Both the position numbers and the translations under genes were made by a program. A DNA stretch of 64,000 bases from Corallococcus sp. NCRR (lineage in GTDB: Bacteria; Myxococcota; Myxococcia; Myxococcales; Myxococcaceae): assembly GCF_026965535.1 (NCBI RefSeq), contig NZ_CP114039.1, forward strand, positions 7,130,001-7,194,000, read 5' to 3'. The notes under the pieces are model-generated. The model was not told where the DNA came from. It did no database searches and saw only the letters and a list, made by a program, of their open reading frames with translations. Shown piece by piece: positions 36,001-45,595 of this stretch (the stretch's first letter is position 1; every line of letters starts with the position of its first letter).

Positions 36001-38331
36001 CTACTCGGCGGGGGCGCGGCGCGCGGGGCGCTCCTGCAGCGGCCCCACGACCTTCAGGTCATCGAAGGTGCACTCGAGGTTGCGGCAGCCCAGGGCCAGC
36101 TTGCCCACGCGGCCCTCGAAGCCCGGCAGCACCTTGGAGGCGAAGAGCTTCTTGTTGAGGAAGGCGTCCACCCGCACGCCGCTCTTCTGCCGCTTGAGCT
36201 GGAGCTTCACCAGGAAGGGGCCCGTCCTGGGCACCGGCATCTCGTCCTGGACCAGGTTCTTGGTGTCCTCCGCGCTGTTGCCCACCACCTCATGCCCGTC
36301 GTCCGGGGAGAAGTAGCGCCACGACAGGCGCATGCCCGCGTCGGGGATGGCGAAGACGGACACCTGCACGTCCCGGATGCGGAACGCCAGCTCACCGAAG
36401 TGCTGCCCGTCCTGCTCCACCGACCACTGCTTGCCCAGCGGGTTCACGTCCATCAGCACCTCGGCCGTGAAGTCGTCGCTCGTGAAGTAGCGGTGCGCCA
36501 GGTACGCGCGCGGCACCAGCTTGCCGTCCGCCTCCCGGCCGGCCTGCACGGCGCGCAGCTCGCCCTGGTCCAGGGTCCACGTGCCGCTGTGGACGTTGAT
36601 CTCCTCCTCGCCCTGCTCGAAGCCCAGCTCCAGGGTGCTGCTGGCCGAGCCGGCCGCGGGCGGCGTGAGCTTCAGCCCGGAGAACACCTCCCCTTCCGTG
36701 TTGGCCGGGAAGTGCATGACCGGAGGCGTCGGATCCGCGACCCCGGGCGTGCCCGTCAGGCTCCCGAACCCCACGAAGGCGCGCACCGCGAAGCCCAGCA
36801 CGGCCAGGCCGCCCACCACGGACAGGCCGGTGCGCACCCGGCCCCAGCCCGCGTGGAGCGCCTCCAGCACGGCGGCCTCGGGGGCCGTGATGGCCTTCAT
36901 GGAGGCCACGTGCGAGGGCTGCGCGCGCGCCAGCGCCGACGCGGGCGCCACCACGTGCGGGGCTGACGAGGCGGACACCAGCGCCTCCAGCGCGTCGCAC
37001 ACCTCCGTGGCGGTGGCGTAGCGGGCCTCGCGGTCCGTCTCCAGCAGGCGCTCCACCACCGGGTCCAGGCGGGGGTCCAGGCCGCGCACGCGCTCGGAGG
37101 GCAGCTTGAAGCGGCCCACGGGCAGCTCGCCCGTGAGCGCCTCGTACATCATCACGCCCAGGGAGAAGAGGTCCGCCCGGCCGTCCACGTTCTTCGCGTC
37201 CCGGCGCTGCTCCGGGGCCATGTAGTTGAGCGTGCCCATGGCCACCGCGGTCGCGGTGAGCTGCTTCTCCGAATCCGGCTCGCGGATGCCCGCCAGGCCG
37301 AAGTCCGCCACCTTCGCGTGCAGCCGCCCGTCCAGCAGGATGTTCTCCGGCTTCAGGTCGCGGTGGATGATGTTCTTCGCGTGCGCGCACTCCACGGCGC
37401 GCGCCACCTGGAGCAGCACCTTCAGCGACTGGGCGGGCGTGAGCGGCTCCCGGCCGCTCAGCGCGTGGCGCAGCGACTGGCCCTCCACGTACTCCATGAC
37501 GAAGTAGTAGTGCTCGCCCTGCACGCCCCGGTCGATGATCTGCACGATGTTCGGGTGGCTCAGGGCCGCGAGCGCCGTCGCTTCCTTGTCGAAGCGCGAC
37601 ACGAACTCCTCGTCCTTCGCCAGCCGGGGCGGCAGCACCTTCACCGCCACCGTGCGGCCCAGGGAGCGCTGGCGCGCGAGCCACACCTCGCCCATGCCGC
37701 CGCGCCCCAGGATCTCCAGCAGCTCCAGGCCCGGCAGTTGGGGCTTCGCGCCCGTCAGCATCGTCTCCGCGTTCTCGATGTCGCGGACGGCCGTGTTCAC
37801 CGGCGCGCGAGGGGCCTTCACCCCCGGCGCCTCCGGACGCACCAGCGTGGCGCTGATCAGCTCCGCGGCCGAAGGGTCCGCCGCGGGCAACGCCACTCCA
37901 GACGAAGGCGCGTCGTGGCCCCCTGCGGACACAGGCACCGCCCCCGCGGGAACCTCACCCTCGTCCGCCCTCCCCACGCCATCCGGTCGCGGGATGTTCA
38001 TCTCGTTGCCCCCTGGGACGGAGCCGGCCCTCATCTCCTGTCCCACCGAGTCCTCCCTGCCGGCTCCAACACCCGGAGCAGCGGAAGGTGACGTCGATTC
38101 TGGCGGATCCTCCGCCGTGCGCGGCGTGAAAGTCACCGCGATGCCTGCTTCGTCGTGGCCCTTGGCGGCCGGACGGATGCCGGACGGCTCGGCCGGCCGG
38201 TGGATGCCGGACACGTCCGCGCGCCGCACCTCGAAGCGGATGCCGCAGCGGCACGTGGCCTTCTGGCCGCTCACGTACACCCGGGTGTCGTGCACCGTGC
38301 CGCAGTTGGGGCACGACTGGGTGGTCGTCAT
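36001..38331 (-). CDS. Transmembrane Ser/Thr protein kinase with zinc ribbon and exported jelly-roll-like domain
   Basis: 776 residues. A short zinc-ribbon start (CPNC at 7-10, CRC at 27-29), a Pro/Ser/Ala-rich linker to ~195, then a Hanks-type kinase: glycine loop GRGGMGEV (209-216), K231, HRDLKPEN (323-330), DFG (343-345) and APEQRRD. A membrane helix (SVVGGLAVLGFAVRAFVGF) at ~520-540 is followed by ~230 residues outside the membrane with a beta-sandwich pattern (SGTWTLDQGELRAVQ, YFTSDDFTAEV, GKLALGCRN) like a LamG/3-ketodisaccharide hydrolase fold. It lies 17 bp after the adenylyl cyclase gene, in one operon. The ATG at 38331 was chosen because the zinc ribbon begins there. Confidence 0.92.
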   Translation of the reverse strand: MTTTQSCPNCGTVHDTRVYVSGQKATCRCGIRFEVRRADVSGIHRPAEPSGIRPAAKGHDEAGIAVTFTPRTAEDPPESTSPSAAPGVGAGREDSVGQEMRAGSVPGGNEMNIPRPDGVGRADEGEVPAGAVPVSAGGHDAPSSGVALPAADPSAAELISATLVRPEAPGVKAPRAPVNTAVRDIENAETMLTGAKPQLPGLELLEILGRGGMGEVWLARQRSLGRTVAVKVLPPRLAKDEEFVSRFDKEATALAALSHPNIVQIIDRGVQGEHYYFVMEYVEGQSLRHALSGREPLTPAQSLKVLLQVARAVECAHAKNIIHRDLKPENILLDGRLHAKVADFGLAGIREPDSEKQLTATAVAMGTLNYMAPEQRRDAKNVDGRADLFSLGVMMYEALTGELPVGRFKLPSERVRGLDPRLDPVVERLLETDREARYATATEVCDALEALVSASSAPHVVAPASALARAQPSHVASMKAITAPEAAVLEALHAGWGRVRTGLSVVGGLAVLGFAVRAFVGFGSLTGTPGVADPTPPVMHFPANTEGEVFSGLKLTPPAAGSASSTLELGFEQGEEEINVHSGTWTLDQGELRAVQAGREADGKLVPRAYLAHRYFTSDDFTAEVLMDVNPLGKQWSVEQDGQHFGELAFRIRDVQVSVFAIPDAGMRLSWRYFSPDDGHEVVGNSAEDTKNLVQDEMPVPRTGPFLVKLQLKRQKSGVRVDAFLNKKLFASKVLPGFEGRVGKLALGCRNLECTFDDLKVVGPLQERPARRAPAE

Positions 38332-38348
38332 GGACGGGGGGCGCACCG

Positions 38349-40019
38349 TCAGCGCACCTTGCGGGAGGTGGAAGTGGTCAGCTCCGCGCCGTGCACGCGG
38401 AAGGTCTGCACGCCCTTCTCCTTGCCCTTCACCTGCAGCACCGGCAGCTCCTCCACGTCGAAGCCCGGCCCGGACTTGCGCACCGTGGCCTCCGACGCCA
38501 GCACCTCGCCGCTCTTCGCGATGCCGCACAGCCGCGACGCGGTGTTCACGGTGTCGCCAATGGCGGTGAACTCGTGCCGCTCCGCGCTGCCCATGTAGCC
38601 CACGACGGCCTGTCCCGTGTTGACGCCAATGCCCACCTCGATGGGCTTCTTGCCGTCCAGCACGCGCTGCCGGTTGAGCTCCGTGACGGCGTCCTGCATC
38701 TCCAGCGCGGCCCTCAGGGCCCGGGCCGGATCATCCGGGTGCGACGACGGCGGTCCCCACACCGCCATCACGCAGTCCCCGATGAACTTGTCCAGGTTGC
38801 CCTCGTAGCGGAACACCACGTCCGCCATGGCGCTGAAGAAGCTGTTGAGCATGGACACCACCTCCTGGGGAGAGTCGCTCTCCGCCAGGGTGGTGAAGCC
38901 ACGGATGTCCGCGAACAGGCAGCTCACCTCCGCGAGCCGGCTCTGGCGCAGGTCCTCCGTGCCGCCGTTGATCACCGCGTCCGCCACCGCCTTGGACAGG
39001 AAGCGCGACAGCTCCGCGCGCGTCACCGCCTCGTTGCGGATCTGCTCCGCCAGGGCCGCGTTCTCCAGCGCGATGCCCGCCTGCGCGGCGATGCCGGAGA
39101 GGATGGTCAGGTCCTTCTCCGAGAAGGCGTTGATCTGCTGGCGGCTGTCCAGGAACAGCACCGCCATGATGTCGCCGTTCACGAGCAGCGGCACCGCCAT
39201 GGCGGAGCGGATGCCCTGCGCCACGATGCTCTCCGCGGCGGAGAAGCGCTCGTCGATGATGGCGTCCGCCGTGAGCACCGCCTTGCCCGTCTCCACCACG
39301 CGCTTGAGCACGGTGTCCGACAGCATGACGTTCACCTGCTTGCCCTGCCGGTGGTGCACCGCGGCCGGGATGAACTCCCCCTGCGGGCCCACCTTCAGGA
39401 TGACGCCGTGGTCGGCCGCGAGCAGTTCGAAGGCGACCTTCAAGATCTGCTCGAACAGGTCGTCCTGGGTGCCCTTGAGGCTCACCTGCCGGTGGAACTC
39501 GTGGACGATGCGCAGCTTCTCGTAGTCCCGGCGCAGCGCGGCGGTGTCCGTCACCTGGTCGGCCGGACGGAAGTTCTGCGGCACCTGGTCCATCTGCGCC
39601 AGGAAGGCCGGCATGGAGACGGCGTTGGCCACCACCGTCACGCCCGGCAGCGTGGGCGGGTTGACTCCACCGGGCGCGGCTTCTCCGCTGTGGAAGACGA
39701 GCCTGGAGGAACCCAGGGCGATCTCATCCCCGTCCCGCAGCCGCATCTCCCCCGCCACCCGGCGCCCGTTGACGAAGGTGCCGTTGGACGAGTTCAGGTC
39801 GCGCAGCACGAAGTCGCGCCCCACCTTCTCGATGGTGGCGTGCTCCTTGGAGACCTCGCGGTCCACCAGCCGCAGCGTGTTGGACGGATGGCGGCCGAGC
39901 GACGTGGTGGGGCCCAGGGGAAACTCCCCCAGCGTCCCGTCCGCGAACCGCCCCGTCAGGTGCGGCCCGCGCGGGTGCGACCCGGACCTGGGCGGGAATG
40001 GGGCGGGTGCCTGGTTCAC
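38349..40019 (-). CDS. FHA-GAF adenylyl/guanylyl cyclase
   Basis: 556 residues, GTG start with GAGGA 8 bases upstream. An FHA domain (~40-110, GRHPSNTLRL, DLNSSNGTFVNGRRV) binds phosphothreonine. A GAF domain follows (~185-325). A class III cyclase domain (~362-540) has both metal Asp residues: D371 in FADIRGFT and D415 in DKFIGDCVMA, with NTASRL at the dimer interface. FHA domains dock onto phosphorylated partners, and the next gene in the operon is a Ser/Thr kinase, so phosphorylation-dependent control of cyclic nucleotide synthesis is a reasonable inference. Confidence 0.93.
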   Translation of the reverse strand: MNQAPAPFPPRSGSHPRGPHLTGRFADGTLGEFPLGPTTSLGRHPSNTLRLVDREVSKEHATIEKVGRDFVLRDLNSSNGTFVNGRRVAGEMRLRDGDEIALGSSRLVFHSGEAAPGGVNPPTLPGVTVVANAVSMPAFLAQMDQVPQNFRPADQVTDTAALRRDYEKLRIVHEFHRQVSLKGTQDDLFEQILKVAFELLAADHGVILKVGPQGEFIPAAVHHRQGKQVNVMLSDTVLKRVVETGKAVLTADAIIDERFSAAESIVAQGIRSAMAVPLLVNGDIMAVLFLDSRQQINAFSEKDLTILSGIAAQAGIALENAALAEQIRNEAVTRAELSRFLSKAVADAVINGGTEDLRQSRLAEVSCLFADIRGFTTLAESDSPQEVVSMLNSFFSAMADVVFRYEGNLDKFIGDCVMAVWGPPSSHPDDPARALRAALEMQDAVTELNRQRVLDGKKPIEVGIGVNTGQAVVGYMGSAERHEFTAIGDTVNTASRLCGIAKSGEVLASEATVRKSGPGFDVEELPVLQVKGKEKGVQTFRVHGAELTTSTSRKVR

Positions 40020-40146
40020 GCGCGAATCCTCACCGGCCCGGACACTACCAGAGCCTTCCGCCCCAAAGGAACGCTCGCGAAGCCCCCCCGGTTCCAGGCC
40101 GCCAACGCCCTGCACGGCCGGTCAGTCCCCCGCCCACGCCCGCCGC

Positions 40147-41082
40147 TCATAGGGACGGAGGCGCCACCGTCCCGGGGGCGGCGGGGTCCACCGACGCGGC
40201 CGGCCGGCGCTCGGGGGCCCGGAACCCCAGGCCAATGGACGGCAGGAAGGTCATCCCGCCCAGGTCCCGCTTCTGCCCGAAGACGTGGGGGTTGCAGAAG
40301 ACGTACCCCCCGGTGAGCTCCGCGTAGAAGTGCACGTACTTGTAGCCCACCGCGAAGCCCACCGTGGAGCCCACGAAGTGGCTGTTCACCGTGGACGGCA
40401 GGCTCGCGTCGAAGCCCGTCACCGGCTTGCCCTGCTCGGAGAAGTCCACCAGCTGGGCGTCCAGCCGGGTGTGGCTGAAGACGTACTTGGGGGCGCCGTA
40501 GAGCTTGAACACGTCGCCGTACTCCGCGCTCAGGTACAGCGGCACCTCCACGTCCGTCCGGCTGAAGTCTCCCAACTGGACGACCTCCAGGACGTCCATC
40601 ACCGCCCCGGAGAACAGGTACTTGGACACCCCCAGCCCCAGCGCCAGGTCGTAGGAGCGGCGCGGCCCCGGCCCGCCGTGGGCCAGGCGCACCTTGCCGT
40701 CGAAGCGCAGCGCGTTGCCGTTGTAGCGCCCGCCCACGTCGAACCCGTCCAAGAGCCCCACCCGCACCATCAGCTCCGGGTTCACCCCTGGCGGGGCCAC
40801 CGCCAGCGCCAGGCCCGCCGTCAACAGGCGCTGCTGGTCCTCCTCCGTGAGGTTGTAGGGCCGGTCCTCCTCGATGGCGCGCTTCGCCTCGAGCCCCTGG
40901 TCGATGCCCACGTCCACCACCGACGCCAGCGTGCCCACGGGGACGAACACGCCCATGCTGCCCGTCACCTGGACCTGCCCCGGTGCGAGCGTCTTCGCGG
41001 TCTGCATGGTGGACAGGGGGGTCGCGCACCCCACGGCGAGCCCGGAGAGCGCCAAGAGGATCAGGGCGGGAAGGTTTCTCAT
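40147..41082 (-). CDS. Outer-membrane-type lipoprotein of unknown function
   Basis: 311 residues from ATG 41082. Signal peptide and lipobox are clear (MRNLPALILLALSGLAVGC). The remainder is rich in alternating hydrophobic beta-strands with aromatic ends (YKYVHFYAELTGGYVFC, YVFSHTRLDAQ), so it may form a small outer-membrane barrel or cup. A Pro/Ala tail closes it. It is divergent from truD with about 70 bp between. Function not known. Confidence 0.8.
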   Translation of the reverse strand: MRNLPALILLALSGLAVGCATPLSTMQTAKTLAPGQVQVTGSMGVFVPVGTLASVVDVGIDQGLEAKRAIEEDRPYNLTEEDQQRLLTAGLALAVAPPGVNPELMVRVGLLDGFDVGGRYNGNALRFDGKVRLAHGGPGPRRSYDLALGLGVSKYLFSGAVMDVLEVVQLGDFSRTDVEVPLYLSAEYGDVFKLYGAPKYVFSHTRLDAQLVDFSEQGKPVTGFDASLPSTVNSHFVGSTVGFAVGYKYVHFYAELTGGYVFCNPHVFGQKRDLGGMTFLPSIGLGFRAPERRPAASVDPAAPGTVAPPSL

Positions 41083-41153
41083 GGGGTTGCAGGTTAAGCC
41101 CATTTCCAGCGCGAACGCTTCAATCCGGGCGTCCACGTGGTAAGGGGGCTGTC

Positions 41154-42794
41154 GTGCGAATCAAGCAAAAACCCGAGGACTTCTCCGTGAAGGAGTCCTA
41201 CCGCTTCGACGAGGTCGAAAGCGGCAAGCATCGCGTCTACCTGATGGACAAGCAGAAGCTGTCCACCTTTGACGCGGTGAACCGAATCCGTGACGCGTTC
41301 GGCCTGAAGCCCGGCGCCATCAGCTACTGCGGCCTGAAGGACAAGCAGGGCCGCACCGAGCAGATCATCGCCGTGGATGGCGCGGACGTGGACATGCAGG
41401 AGCCCGACCTGCGCCTGAAGTTCCTGGGCCGGACGGACAAGCCGCTGTCCGCGAGGAACATCACCTCCAACCGCTTCTCCGTCACCGTGCGTGCCCTCAC
41501 GCGCGACTCGCTGGCGCCGCTGAACCTGGCCGCCGCGGAGGTGAACCGGCTGGGCGTGGTGAACTACTTCGACAGCCAGCGCTTCGGCGCGCTCAAGCAC
41601 GGCCAGGGCTTCATCGCCAAGGACCTCATCCGGGGCGACTTCGAGGCCGCGCTGCACAACTACTTCGCCCGCCCCTCGGACCTGGACCGCACCGAGGACG
41701 CCAAGGTGAAGGGCTTCTGGCGCGACAACTGGGGCAAGTGGGACGCGCGCGTGCCCTTCGAGGGCGCGAAGAAGTACCACCGCATCCTGCGCTCCCTGCG
41801 TGAGCACCCGGGCGACTGGCTCCGCGCGTTCCTGCAGATCGACTCGGACTACCGGGCGATGATCCTCTTCGAGTACCAGAGCTTCCTCTGGAACGAGGGC
41901 GTCCGGCGCTACCTCCAGCTGATGCTGCCGCGCGAAGCCATGTTCCCCATGCGCTACCAGGCCGGCACGCTCCTGCACTACCGGGACGCGACCCCGGACG
42001 TGCTGCACATCCTGCGCGAGAAGACCTTCCCGCTCGTGGGGCCGGACTCCACCTTCGAGGATCCGAAGGTGGCGGAGGCCATGACCTGGGTGCTGGGCAA
42101 GGAGAAGCTCAAGCTCCCCGACCTGCGCATCAAGGGCGCGGAGCGGATGCTCTACTTCAAGGAGGAGCAGCGCCCGCTGGTGATGTTCCCGCACAAGCTC
42201 GTCGTGGGCCGCACGCAGAACGACGACGTGAACCGCGGCGACATCAAGGTCAACGTGGCCTTCACGCTGCCCCCGGGCGCGTACGCCACGCTGGTCATCA
42301 AGCGCCTGTTCCACTTCGAGTACACGGAGGACTCGAAGGAGGACATCCGCACCTCGCAGCGCCCGCGGCTCGTCACCACCGAGCGCGAAGAGGAGCGGGT
42401 GGAAGAGGCCCGGAGCGCCGCGCGCGCCTCGGAAGGACCTTCCCGCCACCGCACCCTGGCGGACCGGGCCACGCCCCGCACCGCGCGTCCGGCCACGTCC
42501 GAGCGCCCTGCCCGTCCGGGCACCTCCCGCCGCGACGACCGGGCCGCACCGCCCGCGAAGGACGCCCGTCCCCCCAGCCGCATCGGCCGGCCCGCCCGCG
42601 CGCCCCGTGAAAAGGTTCCGGAACTGGATGAGGTCCGGGCCGCCCCCTCGCCTGCTCCGGAGGCGGAGATCCCGCTGGGCTTCCGGGCGAAGCAGAAGCA
42701 GCGCAAGCAGGTGAAGGCCGAAAGCCGGGCGGAAAAGGCCGAAAAGCAGCGCCTGGCCGCCGCCAAGTCCGCGAAAAAACAGAAGCGGAAGTGA
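41154..42794 (+). CDS. truD: tRNA pseudouridine synthase TruD with long basic C-terminal tail
   Basis: 546 residues from GTG 41154, preceded by AGGGGG. TruD makes pseudouridine 13 in tRNA. The catalytic Asp63 lies in YCGLKDKQGRTEQ. Further motifs are NRFSVTVR and GVVNYFDSQRFG, then the TRUD insertion domain. E. coli TruD is ~350 residues; here the enzyme ends near residue 400. The last ~145 residues are Arg/Ala/Pro- and then Lys-rich (ending AAAKSAKKQKRK) and probably bind RNA. Confidence 0.93.
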   Translation: MRIKQKPEDFSVKESYRFDEVESGKHRVYLMDKQKLSTFDAVNRIRDAFGLKPGAISYCGLKDKQGRTEQIIAVDGADVDMQEPDLRLKFLGRTDKPLSARNITSNRFSVTVRALTRDSLAPLNLAAAEVNRLGVVNYFDSQRFGALKHGQGFIAKDLIRGDFEAALHNYFARPSDLDRTEDAKVKGFWRDNWGKWDARVPFEGAKKYHRILRSLREHPGDWLRAFLQIDSDYRAMILFEYQSFLWNEGVRRYLQLMLPREAMFPMRYQAGTLLHYRDATPDVLHILREKTFPLVGPDSTFEDPKVAEAMTWVLGKEKLKLPDLRIKGAERMLYFKEEQRPLVMFPHKLVVGRTQNDDVNRGDIKVNVAFTLPPGAYATLVIKRLFHFEYTEDSKEDIRTSQRPRLVTTEREEERVEEARSAARASEGPSRHRTLADRATPRTARPATSERPARPGTSRRDDRAAPPAKDARPPSRIGRPARAPREKVPELDEVRAAPSPAPEAEIPLGFRAKQKQRKQVKAESRAEKAEKQRLAAAKSAKKQKRK

Positions 42795-42842
42795 TGTTCG
42801 AGGGCGGCGCAATGGCCTTTCGCCGCGCCCGTATTCCAGGGC

Positions 42843-43463
42843 GTGAACGCTCTTGCCCTCGACTCGCTCCCCATGGCCATCGGAATGTTGATGGCTGAGG
42901 ACGCCGCCCCGCTCCCCTGGAAGGCGGACGTGCAGGCCGCCCGCAAGGGAGACCCGTCCGCTTTCGAAGCGCTCGTGCGCAGCGTGCAGCGCCCGGTGTA
43001 CGGCCTGGCGCTGCGCCTGTTGCAGAGCGAGGCGGAGGCCGCCGAGGTCGCGCAGGAGGCCCTGCTCCGCGCGTACCAGAACCTCCACCGCTACGACGAC
43101 GCGCGCCCGTTCGACCTCTGGGTGCTCGCCATCACCCGCAACCTCTGCCTGGACCTGCTCCGCCGCCGCACCAAGGTGCGCACGGAGGAGCTGGAGCCCA
43201 TGAAGGAGGTGCTCCCCAGCAACGAGGCGTCCCAGGAGGACGGGGCCATCGCGCGCGAGGAGCGGCAGTCGCTGGAGGCCGCCATGGAGACGCTCTCCGT
43301 GGACGACCGTGAAGTGCTGGCCCTCTATTACGTCCAGAAGCGCACCACGAAGGAGATCGCGCAGATCATGGGCTGCGCGCCCGGGACCATCATGGCGCGC
43401 CTGTTCCGAGCCCGTGAGAAGCTTCGCAAGAAGATGGCGCCCGCCGAGGAGGAGACGCGATGA
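42843..43463 (+). CDS. ECF-type RNA polymerase sigma factor
   Basis: 206 residues with sigma region 2 (FEALVRSVQRPVYGLALRLL, then AEVAQEALLRAYQNL) and region 4 (VLALYYVQKRTTKEIAQIMG). GTG at 42843 is the longest start; ATG 42891 would give a more typical length of 190. It directs transcription of a specific regulon once its anti-sigma factor releases it. The stop overlaps the anti-sigma start by 4 bp. Confidence 0.92.
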   Translation: MNALALDSLPMAIGMLMAEDAAPLPWKADVQAARKGDPSAFEALVRSVQRPVYGLALRLLQSEAEAAEVAQEALLRAYQNLHRYDDARPFDLWVLAITRNLCLDLLRRRTKVRTEELEPMKEVLPSNEASQEDGAIAREERQSLEAAMETLSVDDREVLALYYVQKRTTKEIAQIMGCAPGTIMARLFRAREKLRKKMAPAEEETR

Positions 43464-43966
43464 GCCCCACCCCCTGCCCCGACCTGGAGATCCTCTTCGC
43501 GGAGCTGGAGGCCGGTGAGGGCCCCGCCCTGGATCACGCCGCGGAGTGCGAGGCGTGCGCCGCCCTGATGGAGGACCACCGCCTGCTGGAGAACGACCTG
43601 TTCCGGCTGGCGGATCCGCTGCCGCCCCCGTCGCTGGTCGTGAACGTGATGGCCCGCGTCGCGGAGAGCCCCGCGCCTCAGCGCCGCGAGGTGTGGACGG
43701 GCCTCTGCATCCTGCTCACGTCCCTGGGCGTGGGCCTGGGCTTCCTGTTCAGCAACGACAGGGCGCTCGGCCACATGGGCACCGCGTTCGCGTCCAGCGT
43801 GCGTGACAGCCGTGCGTTCATGGAAGGCCTGTTCAGCGGTGCGCACGCCCTGTGGAGCACCGCGGGGCTGGCGGTGGCCTGCATCGTCGCCCTCGTCGTG
43901 TTCACGTCGCTGTTCGGCCTGAAGCGCCTGGCCGGCTCCCCTCCTCCGTCCCTCTCCGAAGCCTGA
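43460..43966 (+). CDS. Membrane-bound anti-sigma factor with zinc-finger motif
   Basis: 168 residues. The zinc-binding motif H26-x3-C30-x2-C33 (DHAAECEAC) is that of ZAS anti-sigma proteins. Two membrane segments follow (WTGLCILLTSLGVGLGFLF and TAGLAVACIVALVVFTSLF). It overlaps the sigma gene (ATGA), as expected of a cognate pair. The signal it senses is not evident. Confidence 0.88.
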   Translation: MSPTPCPDLEILFAELEAGEGPALDHAAECEACAALMEDHRLLENDLFRLADPLPPPSLVVNVMARVAESPAPQRREVWTGLCILLTSLGVGLGFLFSNDRALGHMGTAFASSVRDSRAFMEGLFSGAHALWSTAGLAVACIVALVVFTSLFGLKRLAGSPPPSLSEA

Positions 43967-43974
43967 GCGTGACC

Positions 43975-45507
43975 ATGAAGATCCTCCCCCGCCTGTTGCT
44001 TCCGACCCTCCTCCTCGGCGCCCCGGTGGCGCTCGCGGAAGGCGCCCCGGCCCCCGCCGCCGCCAGCGCGCCGGCCCGCACCATCGACGTGAGCTTCCGC
44101 GGTTCGCTGCGCGACGCGCTCAAGACCATCGCGGAGAAGGGCGGCCTGAACCTGGTCGTCACCGGCGACCTGGACACCCCCGCGGAGGTGCGGCTGCGCG
44201 GCATCAGCGCCGAGCAGGCCCTGCGCACTGTGGCCCGCGCCTACTCGCTCCACCTGGAGCAGGACGGGTCCATCTTCACGCTGCGCCCGCTCACCGCGAA
44301 GGAGAAGGAGTCCGGCGCAAGCCCCACGGCCCAAGCCCCCGTCGCTCCGCCCGTCATCGCCGCGACCCCGCCGGCGCCTCCCGCTCCGCCCGCCATGGAC
44401 GCGAACGCGACGCCCGAGGAGCAGGCGCTGGCCCGCGAAGAGGCGGACCGGGCGCGCGAGGAAGCCCGCGAAGAGGCGAAGCGCGCCCGCGAGGAGGCCA
44501 AGCAGGCCGCGAAGGAAGAGGCGGAAGCGGCCAAGGAGCGCATCCGCGAGGAGATCCGCAGCTTCCGCGACAGCTTCAAGCACAAGAAGGGCAAGCGCGG
44601 CGCCCGGGACGTGGTGGCGCGCGGACAGAACCTGGAGGTGAAGGAGGGCGAGTCCGTGGAGAGCGCCGTCGTGTACGGCGGCAACCTCATCGTGAAGGGC
44701 ACCGTGGAGGACGACGCGGTCGCCTTCGGCGGCAACCTGGAGGTCCAGGGCCTCGTGGAGGGAGACGTGCACGCCTTCGGCGGCAACGTCATCCTGGGGC
44801 CCAACGCGCGAGTGGAGGGCGACGTGTCCGCCTTCGGCGGTCAGGTGCAGAAGGCGGACGGAGCCCTCGTGGAGGGCAGCCTGGAGTCCTTCGGCGGCGC
44901 GGGCCTGGGCCGCATGGTGGCCGGGGAGATCAAGCGCGGCATGCAGGAAGGGCAGAACCACGACGCGTCGGCGGACGCCGACGATGATGACGACCGCGGC
45001 CGCGACGGCGGGGGCCTGGCGTCCTTCATCCTCCAGTTCGCGCTGCTCTTCGGCCTGGGCTTCCTGGGGCAGATGTTCTTCCCGGCGCGCATGAAGGAGC
45101 TGGGGGATGAGATCCGCGCCAACCCCGCCCGCAACTTCTGGGTGGGCCTGGTCGGCATGGCGGCCCTCATCCCGCTGACCATCGTCCTGTGCGTCACGCT
45201 CATCGGCATCCCGGTGGCGTTCGCCCTCCTGGTCGCCTCCATGCTGGGCACGGCGCTGGGCTACGCGGCCATCGCCAGCGAGGTGGGCACGCGGCTGCCG
45301 GTCATGCGCGGACGCAAGACGCAGGCGGTGGTGCTCGCCCTGGGCCTGGGCCTCATCCTCCTGGTGAGCCACATCCCGGTGCTGGGCGTCTTCCTCAACC
45401 TCATCCTCACCCCGCTGGCCTTTGGCGCGGTCATCCGCACCCGGTTCGGCTACCGCGGCCGGGGCATGCCGGAGCCCATCTTCCCCCGGAGCGAGAACCC
45501 GGTTTGA
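43975..45507 (+). CDS. STN-domain, bactofilin-like membrane protein
   Basis: 510 residues. A signal peptide (MKILPRLLLPTLLLGAPVALA) leads to a secretin/TonB short N-terminal (STN) domain (about 30-105, ARTIDVSFRGSLRDALKTI). A charged coiled coil follows (EEADRAREEAREEAKRARE). Next come beta-helical repeats of the bactofilin/polymer-forming type, each near GGNLIVKG...DDAVAFGGN. Two or three C-terminal membrane helices close the protein. It starts 8 bp after the anti-sigma gene, so it is part of that operon and may be the output or envelope sensor of the sigma system. A clear terminator follows at 45554. Confidence 0.8.
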   Translation: MKILPRLLLPTLLLGAPVALAEGAPAPAAASAPARTIDVSFRGSLRDALKTIAEKGGLNLVVTGDLDTPAEVRLRGISAEQALRTVARAYSLHLEQDGSIFTLRPLTAKEKESGASPTAQAPVAPPVIAATPPAPPAPPAMDANATPEEQALAREEADRAREEAREEAKRAREEAKQAAKEEAEAAKERIREEIRSFRDSFKHKKGKRGARDVVARGQNLEVKEGESVESAVVYGGNLIVKGTVEDDAVAFGGNLEVQGLVEGDVHAFGGNVILGPNARVEGDVSAFGGQVQKADGALVEGSLESFGGAGLGRMVAGEIKRGMQEGQNHDASADADDDDDRGRDGGGLASFILQFALLFGLGFLGQMFFPARMKELGDEIRANPARNFWVGLVGMAALIPLTIVLCVTLIGIPVAFALLVASMLGTALGYAAIASEVGTRLPVMRGRKTQAVVLALGLGLILLVSHIPVLGVFLNLILTPLAFGAVIRTRFGYRGRGMPEPIFPRSENPV

Positions 45508-45553
45508 CGCACCCGGCCTCACGGCCGCCCGGACCTTGCCACACCGCATCATG

Positions 45554-45595
45554 AAGCCCCGCTCCCAGGTGCACCGGGAGTGGGGCTTTTCCTTC
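45554..45595 (+). terminator. Rho-independent terminator of the sigma operon
   Basis: AAGCCCCGCTCCC (45554-45566) pairs with GGGAGTGGGGCTT (45576-45588) around a short loop, with one mismatch, followed by TTTTCCTT. It lies 47 bp after the stop of the bactofilin-like gene. Confidence 0.85.

Noticed and set aside
38391..40316. 641-codon open frame on the + strand
   Set aside because: Antisense to the cyclase, whose FHA, GAF and catalytic motifs are unmistakable.
41094..43088. 664-codon open frame on the - strand
   Set aside because: Antisense to truD and the sigma gene; Leu/Val/Ala/His composition of a shadow.
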